A stretch of 64,000 bases of DNA from CAVQRC01 sp963715045 (GCA_963715045.1 CAVQRC010000004.1:248001-312000), one strand, 5' to 3'; counted from the first letter of the stretch, positions 9,401-17,230 are shown. Notes: a model not told the origin generated them from the letters alone. Program-made: numbers and translations.

Positions 9401-10500
9401 CACCGCGACGCCCACCCCGACTGCGGTCCCACACCGGCGAGGCGCTCGATGCGGTCCTCGAGGCTGGCCCCAGAAAGAAACGCCGCCGCTACGACTTCGC
9501 CGCCGAGATGGAAGAGCGTGAGGGAGACCTCGACCTGGCCGACGTCGGACAGGATGCGCAGATGCCCTGGGAGGTCGACGGCCGCCGCTGGCACACCGTC
9601 GATCGCGTGGGGCGTGACGGCTCTCCCTGCCAGTGGGAAGGCCGGGTGCTCGAAGAGATCGAACGCAGGATCCAGGACCTCGGTGATTTCGCGGCGACCC
9701 AGTGGAACTCGCGGACGGTCGTCGAAATCACCTCCCGGCGAAAGACCGAGGGCTGGTTCTTCCATGCCGTGACCGGCGAAAAGTGGCTCCTGAAACTCAA
9801 GTTTCGCACGGCCAAGAATACGTTCCGTCGCGAATCGCTCATCGCGGATCTGGCACTGCCGACCCTGGATGATCTGCACGACCTGCCCGTCTACGGAAAC
9901 TCGCCGCGGGTCCGCTGCAAGAACATCCGCGGCCCCTTCCAGGAGATTCAGATCGACGTCCACAAGTATCACGAGATCGATACGCCCGCCTTCTGGGATT
10001 TCCTCGAGCGAGCCGTGAACGGATTCGCGACCTACAGCGAACGGGTCCGCGAGCGTCCGGAGGACGTGATGCCGTGGAAGAAGCTGGGTCAGAAGTGGCA
10101 CCTTTCCCGGAAAGGGTTTCCCCCCGGCAAGCCGGTTCGCTGGAAAGTCGAGATCCTCGAAGATCTGGTCGAAGTGCTCGGCGAGGCGGCCCCGGATGGG
10201 CAGTTCCTGTGGAACAACCAGCAAGTGGTTCATCTGATGGTTCCCGAACAACGAGAGCCGTGGGCAAGTATCTACACCAAGAAGTGGTCGGGACTGGATC
10301 TGGCCCTTAACGGTCCCAAGGACGAATTCGCCTTGGGCCGGGTTGCGGAACTCGGCACCGCCCGCGAGGTGGCTACCGAACACGAAGGTCGCGACACGAT
10401 CAAACTTCGCCTCGATAAGGCCGAACAAGTCAACAGCGAGGCCCTCGCCGCATTCCTCCAGGAACATCGCTCGGCGGTTCGCGCCGCGACTGCTTCCTGA
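3445..10500 (+). CDS. uvrA: Double-length UvrA: two fused excinuclease ABC subunit A modules plus C-terminal extension
   Basis: UvrA scans DNA for bulky damage and loads UvrB in nucleotide excision repair. This 2351-residue protein contains two complete UvrA units in tandem, hence four ABC ATPase halves. Walker A loops lie near residues 33, 691, 1043 and 1676 (each G-x-SGSGKS). LSGGE signatures with DEP Walker B motifs follow each. Zinc-finger CxxC pairs are kept in both units (e.g. CNSCG...CLECDG and CEACEG...CPVCNG). Residues after about 1997 form an extra ~355-residue domain beginning after the basic linker RKKRRRYDFAAEME, with no family I recognise. ATG 3445 is preferred; GTG 3391 is an upstream in-frame alternative. 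Tandem UvrA fusions are known in Chlamydiae and planctomycetes. Confidence 0.95.
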   Translation: MPASDIVIKGAREHNLQDVNLVLPRNQLICLTGVSGSGKSSLAFDTLYAEGQRRYVESLSTFARQFLGQMPKPDVDFLSGLSPSISISQKSSGRNPRSTVGTITEIYDYLRVLYARVGLGHCPKCHQPITAQTRDQIVARIAALPAKTRYALLAPVIRQQKGEFRDLFRELLRQGFVRARVDGEVVNLTDDLSLDRQMRHNVEVVVDRLTAGSSNRARLAEAVETALKAGQGNLIVAVEAAEQTRPTELGGAPPATPQSTRKSARRAKSGMLAGDIAMSAAYSCNSCGIGFEPPSPQLFSFNSPQGMCLECDGLGEFYSFDPELVVTEPDKSFKNGCIELVGTWKDVGRWKRHIYQGVAETLARVEGEDVPDLLETPWRELPERFQDALLWGTGEQHITFTWRVGSSTQKYGGTYEGIIPEFVDKYRSSKSRPQIRRLEKFMRVIGCPDCQGDRINPQAKSVLITTASERFAERPARSLPEVSALPVSEAIEFFKELKFDATQTKIASEALKEIRGRLGFLINVGLDYLTLDRTAPTLSGGETQRIRLAGQIGCGLVGVLYILDEPSIGLHPRDNDRLLASLQDLRDQGNTVLVVEHDEDTMRAADHIVDFGPGPGVHGGHVVAEGSVDVVEAASESVTGNYLSGRRKIHVPEQRRPVSEERRLIIRGATHNNLKNTDIELPLGAFICVTGVSGSGKSSAVNDILVEALRRDLNNGNGEPGAHTRIDGVELLDKMIAIDQSPIGRTPRSNPGTYIKVFDEIRSLFAKLPDSRRRGFKPGRFSFNVRGGRCEACEGNGSNRLEMDFLADVWVVCPVCNGARFNHETLQVRFRGKSIADVLDMDVQQALDHFANIPQVHDKLATLQAVGMDYVKIGQPSPTLSGGEAQRIKLARELVKKSTGQTLYLLDEPTTGLHFADIELLLKVLHGFVDAGNTVLVVEHNLDVIKTADWIVDMGPEGGHRGGEVVATGTPEQIIKARRSHTGRALKRHLAGKEAAKGAAGGKSRRQRKPYIATHIQVQGATQHNLRHVNVKIARDEMTVCCGPSGSGKSSLAMDTIYAEGQRRYVESLSAYARQFVGQMQKPAIEHIEGLSPAIAIEQRQTGHTPRSTVGTVTEIYDYFRILYSRMGQPFCPDCDIPVGTQTADDIIEKILAHEEGTRLLLMAPVEVEVGHQYDTLWEELRAAGYGRVRIDGHVHELDAVPTIDRRRKHDVEVVVDRIAVKPGGRSRIADSVENTLQLGRGVIHVARPLESVDPPKWPVNKHSLHRACEQCGRSFEALSPHHFSFNSAIGWCPSCEGLGTQTGANPAALIRDPQATLAEQALLLWPDLEQPLARTLLEALAAEAQIPTDVPYAQLSPRQRRIILYGFDNRWIQAVVPAADGSPECQLKFQFKGLYPALEEAARLSPSLRAKVEHLVDEIECSECGGSRLRDEASAVRARGLTLEQVSRMPIGALLTTLDGWKLDPRERKIAGELLREIKNRLTFLNEVGLEYLTIGRSAPTLSGGESQRIRLASQVGSGLCGVLYVLDEPTIGLHPRDNRRLVTALHKLRDLGNTLLVVEHDKEVVASADQLLDFGPAAGRLGGQIVAKGSPAEVAAHRRSVTGPYLSGRKAIAVPAERRLKSLADEPGDASTKETSLNLVGVPTPRLEILGARHHNLKDLDIAIPLHTLTAVAGVSGSGKSTLIHDILYAQLARTLHRARTVPGGHRALRGVEHINKVIRVDQQPLGNTPTSNPATYTGVFELIRQLFAQLPEAKLRGFTARRFSFNVAGGRCDECDGAGQKCIEMHFLPDVWVECESCRGKRYNPETLAVRYHGKSIADVLEMSCGDARQVFANIPKIRHILQTLCDVGLDYVTLGQSAPTLSGGEAQRVKLAAELARPDTGRTLYLLDEPTTGLHFDDLAKLLEVLHRLVDLGNTVVVIEHNLDVIKTADWVIELGPEAGIGGGQLVVQGTPEDVVAHARAFQEAAAKPAPRRKTKPAATKTPRRPPRLRSHTGEALDAVLEAGPRKKRRRYDFAAEMEEREGDLDLADVGQDAQMPWEVDGRRWHTVDRVGRDGSPCQWEGRVLEEIERRIQDLGDFAATQWNSRTVVEITSRRKTEGWFFHAVTGEKWLLKLKFRTAKNTFRRESLIADLALPTLDDLHDLPVYGNSPRVRCKNIRGPFQEIQIDVHKYHEIDTPAFWDFLERAVNGFATYSERVRERPEDVMPWKKLGQKWHLSRKGFPPGKPVRWKVEILEDLVEVLGEAAPDGQFLWNNQQVVHLMVPEQREPWASIYTKKWSGLDLALNGPKDEFALGRVAELGTAREVATEHEGRDTIKLRLDKAEQVNSEALAAFLQEHRSAVRAATAS

Positions 10501-10524
10501 ACCCTTTGATCTCGTGAGTGATTC

Positions 10525-11187
10525 ATGGCACCTCCGCAGACGGCCCCCCTGATTCCGCCCAGGTTCTTGTTTCGCTTTCAGGTGCCGCTCGTTCGCTGCG
10601 ACAGCGTCTGGTCGCAGCAGGATGCCCGACTCCCGGACGAATGCCGGTTGCCGGAGCTCCATCGCATCGACAACGCCCGCACCTGGGCCGATGTTCGGGC
10701 TGCCTGGAGCAATCACGGCATTGCGGTGCAGGTGACCGTCAAGGACAAGCGGCAGCCCATCTGGTGCCGCGAGACACGTCTCGACGAATCCGATGGACTG
10801 CAGGTGTGGATCGACACGCGTCCGGCCGGTAACGCACACCGGGCAACCAGATTCTGCCACCGCTTCGCCTTCCTGCCAGCAGGCGGAGGCCATAGCTACG
10901 ATCAGCCGGTCGCGGATCAGCTCTTGATCAATCGGGCACGGGAGAACGCACGTCCCGTGCGGCCCCGCGAGCTGCAGTTGCGTGTTGCCCGTCGCGGGCA
11001 AGGTTACGCGCTGCTGGCCTTGATCCCGGCGGCTTCACTCCCCGGATTCGATCCGGGCGAGAGCACGCAGTTGGGGCTCAATTACGCGGTGTTTGATCGC
11101 GAACTGGGCGTGCAGGCACTCAGCGTTCTCGACCAGTTTCCGTTTCAGGAAGATCCCAGCCTGTGGCCCGGAGCCACGTTGGTCTGA
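10525..11187 (+). CDS. DOMON/CBM9-like hypothetical protein downstream of uvrA
   Basis: A 220-residue protein without signal peptide, starting 24 bases after uvrA on the same strand. The segment TWADVRAAWSNHGIAVQV, then the strand-turn DESDGLQVWIDTRP and later the block TQLGLNYAVFDRELG resemble the immunoglobulin-like beta-sandwich of family 9 carbohydrate-binding/DOMON-like domains. I infer this fold from pattern only, and no ligand-binding residues can be assigned. Its tight spacing suggests co-transcription with uvrA, although a role in DNA repair is not implied by the sequence. Confidence 0.6.
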   Translation: MAPPQTAPLIPPRFLFRFQVPLVRCDSVWSQQDARLPDECRLPELHRIDNARTWADVRAAWSNHGIAVQVTVKDKRQPIWCRETRLDESDGLQVWIDTRPAGNAHRATRFCHRFAFLPAGGGHSYDQPVADQLLINRARENARPVRPRELQLRVARRGQGYALLALIPAASLPGFDPGESTQLGLNYAVFDRELGVQALSVLDQFPFQEDPSLWPGATLV

Positions 11188-11425
11188 AGCCCGGCTTCTT
11201 CCGCGACTTGCGCGGATCAGAACTTACGAGGCAGGAAGCCGGGATTCTTTGAACCGCCAAGTCGCTCGGTGTGGGTGGCGGTAGAGCGAGTGCTGGGGCA
11301 TCCCACGGCGGTCGATGGTTCCGAGAAAAGCCCGGCATTGAGATGGTGTGGTTCGCTGCGCGACGACCGCTGCTGTGAGCCGAGTTTTTTGCCACCCGGG
11401 CCGCCGGTGCCAAATGCCGGGCTTT
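11187..11425. repeat. Two long-loop inverted repeats between convergent genes
   Basis: The spacer holds two nested sets of arms built on the same GCCCGGC core. Set one: CCCGGCTTC at 11190-11198 against GAAGCCGGG at 11235-11243, followed by TTCTTT. Set two: perfect 13-bp arms AAAGCCCGGCATT at 11327-11339 and its complement at 11413-11425. They lie between the ends of a plus-strand and a minus-strand gene, where a bidirectional terminator is expected, but the loops (36 and 73 bases) are long for intrinsic terminators. Confidence 0.6.
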
Positions 11426-11429
11426 CTGG

Positions 11430-11864
11430 CTAGAAGTCGTCCAGTTCGAGATTCATCACGGGCTGGTCGTGGCGAACCTCGACCTTGAGTTCGGTCGTCT
11501 GCCAGTTGCCAAAGCGTTGGAGAATCTGGGCCGTCTGAGGATGGTATTTCTTGTCGGCCAGATTGATCGGCTCGTCGATCGACTCCTGGAGCACCTGCAG
11601 AATCACGCGGTGGGGCCCCGGCACGGCACCCTTGGGGATCTCTTCGCTGAACTCGAGTTCGTAGTAGCCGTCGTCGTCGGTCCGGGCCGCGCTCGGACGC
11701 CCGCGATCGGGGTAGAACTGCACGACCATGTTGGAGACCGGCTGCCCCGATTTCGTGATCCGCCCGGAAACTGCGACCACATCAGGACCCGAGGGCCCGC
11801 AGCCCGAGATGCCAGCCGCGAAGATCAGCGAGGCCACGACGAATGAATCAAGGCGCGGTCTCAT
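11430..11864 (-). CDS. Small lipoprotein with carboxypeptidase-regulatory-like (transthyretin-like) fold
   Basis: A 144-residue protein with a signal peptide ending in the lipobox-like GISGCGPSG, so it is probably lipid-anchored. The body (VVAVSGRITKSGQPVSNMVV, then ARTDDDGYYELEF) fits a beta-sandwich of the carboxypeptidase-D regulatory/transthyretin-like type common next to DUF1559 genes in planctomycetes. Its ATG at 11864 lies 17 bases inside the end of the DUF1559 gene, so translation is probably coupled. Function is unknown. Confidence 0.75.
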   Translation of the reverse strand: MRPRLDSFVVASLIFAAGISGCGPSGPDVVAVSGRITKSGQPVSNMVVQFYPDRGRPSAARTDDDGYYELEFSEEIPKGAVPGPHRVILQVLQESIDEPINLADKKYHPQTAQILQRFGNWQTTELKVEVRHDQPVMNLELDDF

Positions 11865-12816
11865 CGACGACCTCTCCACCTTCTCGCGTATGCTGGGCCG
11901 CATAGACGTTGAAGTCGATGTAGTCGCCGGCGAACCCCACGCGGCCATCGACATACGAAACCACCACTCCGCCAACATGCGACCCGTACGCCCCCCGCGT
12001 GTTGAAGGCATCCTGCTTGCGAAAATTCGGCGGCCCGGGACCGATGGCCGTATAGGCAATGACCATCCCGTTGGAATTGTGCGTTACGAACAGAAAAGGG
12101 TTGGAACCGGTTTCCGGGTCGACCCACCCCCGCGGCGCCCAGTGGGCACACTCCATGAACAGATAGGTGTTGCTGGTGCCGTCGCCGATGTCTTGAAACT
12201 CCACTCCGCTCCGCATCCATGCGACGCCGTCATGCGGGCCATTGCGGTCGATGCAGCAGCCCGATAAGCCGGTTCCCGCGTTGATGGCGTAGTCTTTGTG
12301 TTCATTGACAGGCTGCACGCGATGGGCCGAGGGGCACACGAACGTCGACGGCTGCAGGCTCGCTGCGATCGCGTTGGCTTCGCTTCCGGCCGGCCCCCGC
12401 TCGGGGCCGCCCCAGCCGCGATTGCTTTCGGGCAACGAGCGGGCGTACGCCGGCATGCTGAAATCGATCTGGTCGTAGACGGCCTGGGCCTCGATGAACG
12501 GCAAAATGAGCGCCGACCAACTGAAGTGCCCGAACGGGCAACAGCCGCTGTTAGGTTCGTTCCAAGGGGCTGGAAAACCCCTCGTTTCATCCCATGCGCC
12601 GGTACTTCCTGACGGCAGCGCTGCAAACGCATCCGCATAAAGAAGTGCGGCCAGGGAGAGTTGCTTGAGATTGTTCTGGCATTGGCCGCGGCGGGCCGCC
12701 TCGCGGGCCGACTGTACGGCCGGAAGCAGAAGCGCCACCAGCACCCCGATGATGGCGATGACGACCAGGAGTTCGACGAGCGTGAACGCGGGACGGCGTG
12801 GAGGGCGGCGGATCAT
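11848..12816 (-). CDS. DUF1559 protein with type IV pilin-like N-terminus
   Basis: A 322-residue protein with the prepilin-type leader RPAFTLVELLVVIAIIGVL: a short basic leader, F/T methylation site and Glu at +5 before a hydrophobic helix. It is followed by a DUF1559 domain and ends in the family's H-X9-DG motif (HVGGVVVSYVDG). Prepilin peptidase would cut before the Phe, and the product is expected in a pseudopilus-like or outer-surface location. DUF1559 genes are greatly expanded in planctomycetes but their role is undefined. It heads a two-gene minus-strand unit with the lipoprotein gene. Confidence 0.93.
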   Translation of the reverse strand: MIRRPPRRPAFTLVELLVVIAIIGVLVALLLPAVQSAREAARRGQCQNNLKQLSLAALLYADAFAALPSGSTGAWDETRGFPAPWNEPNSGCCPFGHFSWSALILPFIEAQAVYDQIDFSMPAYARSLPESNRGWGGPERGPAGSEANAIAASLQPSTFVCPSAHRVQPVNEHKDYAINAGTGLSGCCIDRNGPHDGVAWMRSGVEFQDIGDGTSNTYLFMECAHWAPRGWVDPETGSNPFLFVTHNSNGMVIAYTAIGPGPPNFRKQDAFNTRGAYGSHVGGVVVSYVDGRVGFAGDYIDFNVYAAQHTREGGEVVDETAP

Positions 12817-12884
12817 GCGACCTGATCGGGGTAAGTACAGTGTGGAGACCGCTCATGATATCGCTCGAGACGGGTCGGCTGCAA

Positions 12885-13012
12885 ACCGTCGGCGAATAGG
12901 CGGATAGGGTGATGGGCGGATAGGCGGATAGGGTGATGGGCGGATAGGCGGACAGGCGAATGGGCAGATGGGGGAATGAGTTGATGGGCGAATAGGCGAA
13001 TAGAATCGGTGG
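12885..13012. repeat. Minisatellite-like array of GGCGGATAGG / GGGTGATG units
   Basis: Repeated 8-10-bp units (GGCGGATA, GGCGAATA, GGGTGATGG) occupy the divergent spacer upstream of the DUF1559 gene and the zinc-ribbon gene. The first part is a repeat of about 25 bases present two to three times, then it decays into variants. It would sit in the 5' leader or promoter of the DUF1559 gene. Confidence 0.8.
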
Positions 13013-13157
13013 CACTCGACAGAAGCATTTCTTGCGGTCGGCTGCACGCCCGAGTATCAAGAACCTATCCAATTCTCCGAGGGCGTCAGCATTGGTTCGA
13101 ACCCACAAACCCACTAACCCAAAACCCATTCACCTCCCACCACCCCATCCGCCTCTC

Positions 13158-14117
13158 GTGCCTTCCTCAACGGATCGAATCGAGACTTGCTGCGACCACT
13201 GCGGCACCCGGCTACGCGCCCGCGTCGAGTTTGCCGGGCGACGCCACACCTGCCCTCAATGCGGGTCGGCGATTGTGGTCGTGTTACCGGAGTCCGACGA
13301 GTTCGAGCTCGAGCCGCCGCCGCTACGGCCCTCCGTGATCCCGCCGGCGGCGGCCAGGCAGAAACCCGCGACAACCGCAATGGTATCGGCTTACGAGCGG
13401 CGGGAACTGCCGCGGTATCCGCTGCTCAGCGGCATCTGGCAGGTACCGTTCCGCCGCGGGGCGTTCGTGCTGTGGTTGCTGCTCTCCGCGTGGTCGGCCA
13501 TCGTCTGGGGACTGATTCTGTTTTCGCTCGACATCTATGCCCAGGGTTACGGAGCGTTCGTGGCCGTGTGTGGTTTTGCCGCGGCCGGAATTCTCGGCCT
13601 GCTGCTGGCGTTGACCGCGGCAGCGACCTGGGTCACGCTGCTGACGCACACCTCGGATGGAGAAGACCAGATCGAGTCGTGGCCCGGGTTGATGTTCCTG
13701 GACTGGATGTTCGACGGGGTCTGTGTGCTGATGGCCGCGGCGATCGGAGTCTTTCCCGGCTGGCTGATGACCCAGTTTTATGCCGAGCCACTCTGGCGGT
13801 GGATCGCGATCACGGGCGGCTTTCTGATCAGTTTTCCGATCGCCGTGCTGTCCATGCTCGATGCGGATTCGGTGTTGTGCCCGGTAACACCACGGGTGAT
13901 CGCCAGTATTCGGCGTTGTTCCGGGACCTGGCTGCTGTTCCTGTTCGAATCAGCGGTCCTGGCCGGCGGGCTGATGGCGGTGTTCGGAGCTGCCGCCGCC
14001 GCTGATGCATTCGCTACGATCGGGGTGATGCCGCTGGCGGTGATGGTCTCGTTCTGGTACTTCCGCTTGCTGGGCCGCCTGGCGTGGGTGATCGGCGAAT
14101 CGGCACCACGGGAATAA
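13158..14117 (+). CDS. Zinc-ribbon multi-span membrane protein
   Basis: A 319-residue protein from a GTG start. An N-terminal zinc ribbon (CCDHCGTRLRARVEF...CPQCGS, residues about 11-38) precedes a Pro-rich linker and about five hydrophobic segments (around the FVLWLLLSAWSAIVWG, AAGILGLLLALTAAA, VCVLMAAAIGVFPGW, FLISFPIAVLSML and LLFLFESAVLAGG stretches). An ATG further upstream at 13032 is possible but reads through low-complexity sequence. Such zinc-ribbon/membrane proteins are common in planctomycetes. The architecture suggests a regulator or sensor in the inner membrane, but nothing identifies a substrate. Confidence 0.7.
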   Translation: MPSSTDRIETCCDHCGTRLRARVEFAGRRHTCPQCGSAIVVVLPESDEFELEPPPLRPSVIPPAAARQKPATTAMVSAYERRELPRYPLLSGIWQVPFRRGAFVLWLLLSAWSAIVWGLILFSLDIYAQGYGAFVAVCGFAAAGILGLLLALTAAATWVTLLTHTSDGEDQIESWPGLMFLDWMFDGVCVLMAAAIGVFPGWLMTQFYAEPLWRWIAITGGFLISFPIAVLSMLDADSVLCPVTPRVIASIRRCSGTWLLFLFESAVLAGGLMAVFGAAAAADAFATIGVMPLAVMVSFWYFRLLGRLAWVIGESAPRE

Positions 14118-14244
14118 GCCATACGACGATTCCGGTGGACGTGGCGAACGGAATCGGCCGTATTGTTTCTTTGCAACATGTGCCTGAAGTGCGACGACTT
14201 TAGCTTACGGTCGAGTCATCGCATTCTCGATTGGAGCAGCGCCC

Positions 14245-14538
14245 ATGGCTCTTTGGTACGGCACCCGCCCTCGCACATCGACACGCCTCGGAAAGTTTGC
14301 CGGCGGGCAGCGGCACGGCAATAACCGGTGGTGCGGAACCCCGTACCGCGGATACGAATATCATCTCGTGCGTCACCTGACCGGTACGACGCTGCGGCGG
14401 GCCATCTATCATGTCACGATTCACAACCCGCATCGGATGCATGTCGCGTACCTGCCCGGCCATGGATCGGTGGCCGAAGCCACTCGCGCTGCCCGGGACT
14501 GGATCGACGCCCGGCTTGAAGGCAGTAAGGCCGTGTAG
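14245..14538 (+). CDS. Small basic hypothetical protein (97 aa)
   Basis: A 97-residue basic, Arg/His-rich protein with no signal peptide or hydrophobic segment and no family I recognise. The C-terminal third (HNPHRMHVAYLPGHGSVAEA, then a TRAARDWIDARL helix) is duplicated as a gene fragment at 17544-17654. The duplication keeps this frame open with mostly conservative changes, which suggests that the sequence was once coding in both places. The gene lies at the edge of a decayed region, so it may itself be a remnant of a mobile or accessory unit. Confidence 0.5.
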   Translation: MALWYGTRPRTSTRLGKFAGGQRHGNNRWCGTPYRGYEYHLVRHLTGTTLRRAIYHVTIHNPHRMHVAYLPGHGSVAEATRAARDWIDARLEGSKAV

Positions 14539-14616
14539 ACCTGGCACTCCTGTGTAGTCCTGGCACTCCGTGACAGGCCCACGGCACTACGAACAACGAT
14601 GGCCCGTGTGAGGATC
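14417..14616 (+). repeat. Direct repeat, copy 1 (about 200 bp)
   Basis: Begins at CGATTCACAACCCGCATCGG and ends at GTGTGAGGATCC. It includes the 3' end of the 97-residue gene and its downstream sequence (TGTAGACCTGGCAC, then CTCCGTGACAGGCC). Copy 2 lies in the same orientation about 3.1 kb downstream and differs at scattered positions and a few indels. Confidence 0.92.
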
Positions 14617-14836
14617 CTCGCCGCGAGTGCCCTTCAGATTGAACCTATCGCAGGAAGAATACCGCGAAACTCGTGGCGGTCTGAACCACCTCACTCATTT
14701 AGCAGGGCGCATTTCGACACCCAACGGATATCCGGTGCCGATCATGGCACGTGTGAGGGCCACGGCGACCAGAAATTGCTCTCTTCGTTGAGTCGTACCA
14801 CCCGTTGGTTTTCAGGTTCTCAGGACTACCGTTCGC

Positions 14837-16366
14837 TCAGAGATTGTCCGAAACCAAAGCGAACAATTCCGCGGGACTCATTCCGCTTTCCTCGGCGATG
14901 GCGTCGAGGGTACTGTTTGGACCCGCGTCAATGCCATGCTGCTTCAGAATCGCTAATACGTCCGCGACAGCCACTTCAAATTCGGCGCATAACCCCTTCA
15001 ATGTGCGTTTGCCCAGATCAGCCGCTGGGACCGCCGGTTCAAACACATTCGCCGCCAACTCAAGCTTTCCCGCGGAAGTGTTGCTGATCGAATCGTGATG
15101 AAACAAGCAGCCCGTCACCGTTCCCGCGATAAAACCGGGCTCCAGCGAAACCGCATTCTTCCGCGCACGGCGATCAAGCCGGTCAGCGGACGCGAGAAAT
15201 CGCATTGACTTAGAATTAATCGTCCATTGGTTGCGCGGACGCAAGGAGCCCCCTTGCCGGGCAGATCCCAATCGCTGAAGTGGCAGGCGTTCAGGATCAC
15301 GGTTCCAGAGCCCTCATTGACCACCTGCTCGAGTGTTTCCTTGATCACCCAGAAACCACTATTTGAGATCTTCACTGGCCCCGTGTTTTCCGGTCCAATC
15401 TTGACGGTCGACATAAACTGACAATTGGAAAACTGAACACCCGCATGCTTCTGCGTTCTATTGACCTGAACCGCCACCGGCCCCATATCCGATCCAGATT
15501 GCGTCACGAGCGCGTTGCCGGAGCCATGACCAAAATCATCAAACAAAAAACCCTGCTTGGCGAAGATAACGAAACAGTTGCTGATGTATTCCCAATCGGT
15601 GCGGCCGATTTTGAATCCAACCAGATTCTCTTTCAGATACGGCTGGAGAATGCTATTCCAGTAGGTGTCATCCCCTCCCTGGAACCCTTTGGGCGGCGCC
15701 GGTAGCTTCGGCTCCAGCCCGATGCGTTTCCAGAGGTTCGGATTGAAGTGAACATTTTCCAGACGCCCCACATCGTAACATTGATCGACGTATATCCCGA
15801 TGTTCAACGGGCAGGCGTACACATCGCGGATCACGTGCAGCTCGTTAACATGCGTGCCCGCGTCAATCGCCCGGTAGGGATTGGTCATGGCCACGTCGAC
15901 CACCTGACACATCTGGCCGCGGATCTGAATCGTCCAAGGATACGGAATCACTTCGGGAGGTGCCTGCTGCTCAGGATAGTGAATCAGTACATTTCTGACC
16001 GATGCATTGAAACCGAGGATAATTGCCGGTTCGGCCTCGGTGTTCCCTTTGCCTCCATATATATGCAACACGGTTCCAATGGGATGCATGGGATGGGGAA
16101 TGCCGTCGTAGGTGCCCTTAAGCGTAACCCCCGCGGGCACGGTCAACGAGGCTTCCAGACGATAGCTTCCTGCCGGCAGAAAACAGATTCCACCTTTTTC
16201 CACTGCCGCATCCAGCGCCTTCTGAACAGCCGGTGCGTCATCAACCTTGACCGTTTGCCAGGGCGCCATAATCCATGACGTTGACGCACTCGATGGGAGC
16301 CGCGGCAAGACCGGAGCAAGCCAACGCGACGGCCATGAACGTGAAAAACCTCCGAGTGCATTTCAT
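14837..16366 (-). pseudogene. Frameshifted secreted pectate-lyase-like (right-handed beta-helix) gene with extra C-terminal domain
   Basis: The start is ATG 16366 after an AGGAAA, and encodes a clean signal peptide (KCTRRFFTFMAVALACSGLA). The frame breaks at a CC/GG pair near 16245, where deleting one base joins VNVMDYGALANG to VDDAPAVQKALDAAVEKGG, the standard start of pectate-lyase_3-type beta-helix proteins. A second break between about 15140 and 15200 restores the first frame. The joined product is 509 residues. After the helix the tail (about 65 residues, KRTLKGLCAEF...DAIAEESGMSPAELF) resembles the C-terminal domain of DUF4405 proteins. Two compensating indels could be errors, but the decayed neighbourhood makes real loss plausible. 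Confidence 0.7.
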
Positions 16367-16479
16367 CTCTGTTTCCTAAGGGGAATCGCATCGTTTACAG
16401 AGTTAGCCCACAATGATAATGATTCTTGACGGCGGGTACGCGGCATCTCTCAACCCGAGAGCGGCGATGCACGCCTTGC

Positions 16480-16653
16480 TTTGGCTTTGGCTTCCTTGCC
16501 AGTGTCGCTTGGTGGCTGGCGGTGCCCGGTTATTTAATCTGGACGAGGGGATGGCGAGGCGTGCTTGTCTTCGGCATGTTTGCCGCAATGGTCATGGTGC
16601 CCTGGCTCGCTGCGAATTACCTGTGGACGCTCTTACACGCCAGAGCATCGTAG
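16480..16653 (+). pseudogene. C-terminal fragment of a membrane protein
   Basis: About 57 residues in one open frame ending in TAG contain two convincing transmembrane segments (FLASVAWWLAVPGYLIW and VLVFGMFAAMVMVPWLA) followed by NYLWTLLHARAS. No start codon or Shine-Dalgarno site precedes it, and upstream sequence is not coding-like. This is best read as the tail of a lost membrane-protein gene. I do not recognise the family. Confidence 0.5.
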
Positions 16654-17230
16654 ATTCCAGGCCCAAAACAGCGATCCGGAAATCGACAATCGTGCCGAGG
16701 TCGATTTCACCGCCGGCACGACGAACAGACCCCCACGAGCTTGCTCGTGCGGTGAATGAGGTCGACTGGCTGACCCGCGTCGCCGCCGACAGTAGCCGGG
16801 CCGCGACAGGAGCGTGCACGCGCAGCCCCGTGGGAACGCCCCAGCGGATACCCTCGAAACGAAACGTTCGCTTCGCGAACGCCTGCCTGAGAGATCAGCC
16901 GGCGAAGCCGGCTGCCCCGTTTTGGCGGCTTCGCCTCCAGAGAATACGGGAAATGCGTGACCGCAGAAGCGAACGATGACGAGCGGGCTTCGACGTGCGG
17001 AAGGAGACTCGTCTCAAAGCGAGTATCGAGAGCAACGTGAGGAGCCGGGTGTGCGCGAGGCCCATTTGTTCTTCTCGCGACCGCCGCTTAGCCAGTGACC
17101 TGATTCAGCCCGGAGCGAGCTCCGAGGGGTCTGTCCTCATGACGTCAGCCGAACAACCTTTCCCCTTCGTCCCTTGTGCCCATCCTGCCGAGGTGTCGCA
17201 CGACCTCGGTGGCGATCGGCTATGCAAGTT
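16654..17230. other. Non-coding stretch with short palindromes
   Basis: No supportable gene. It contains several short perfect palindromes, including ACGAGCTTGCTCGT, TTCGCTTCGCGAA, GCCGGCGAAGCCGGC and GGAGCGAGCTCC, spaced tens of bases apart. Their density is higher than in other spacers in this window, which suggests accumulated repeat debris. Confidence 0.5.

Noticed and set aside
13084..13110. GGTTCGAACCC resembling a tRNA T-arm
   Set aside because: The flanking arms do not pair and no cloverleaf can be drawn.
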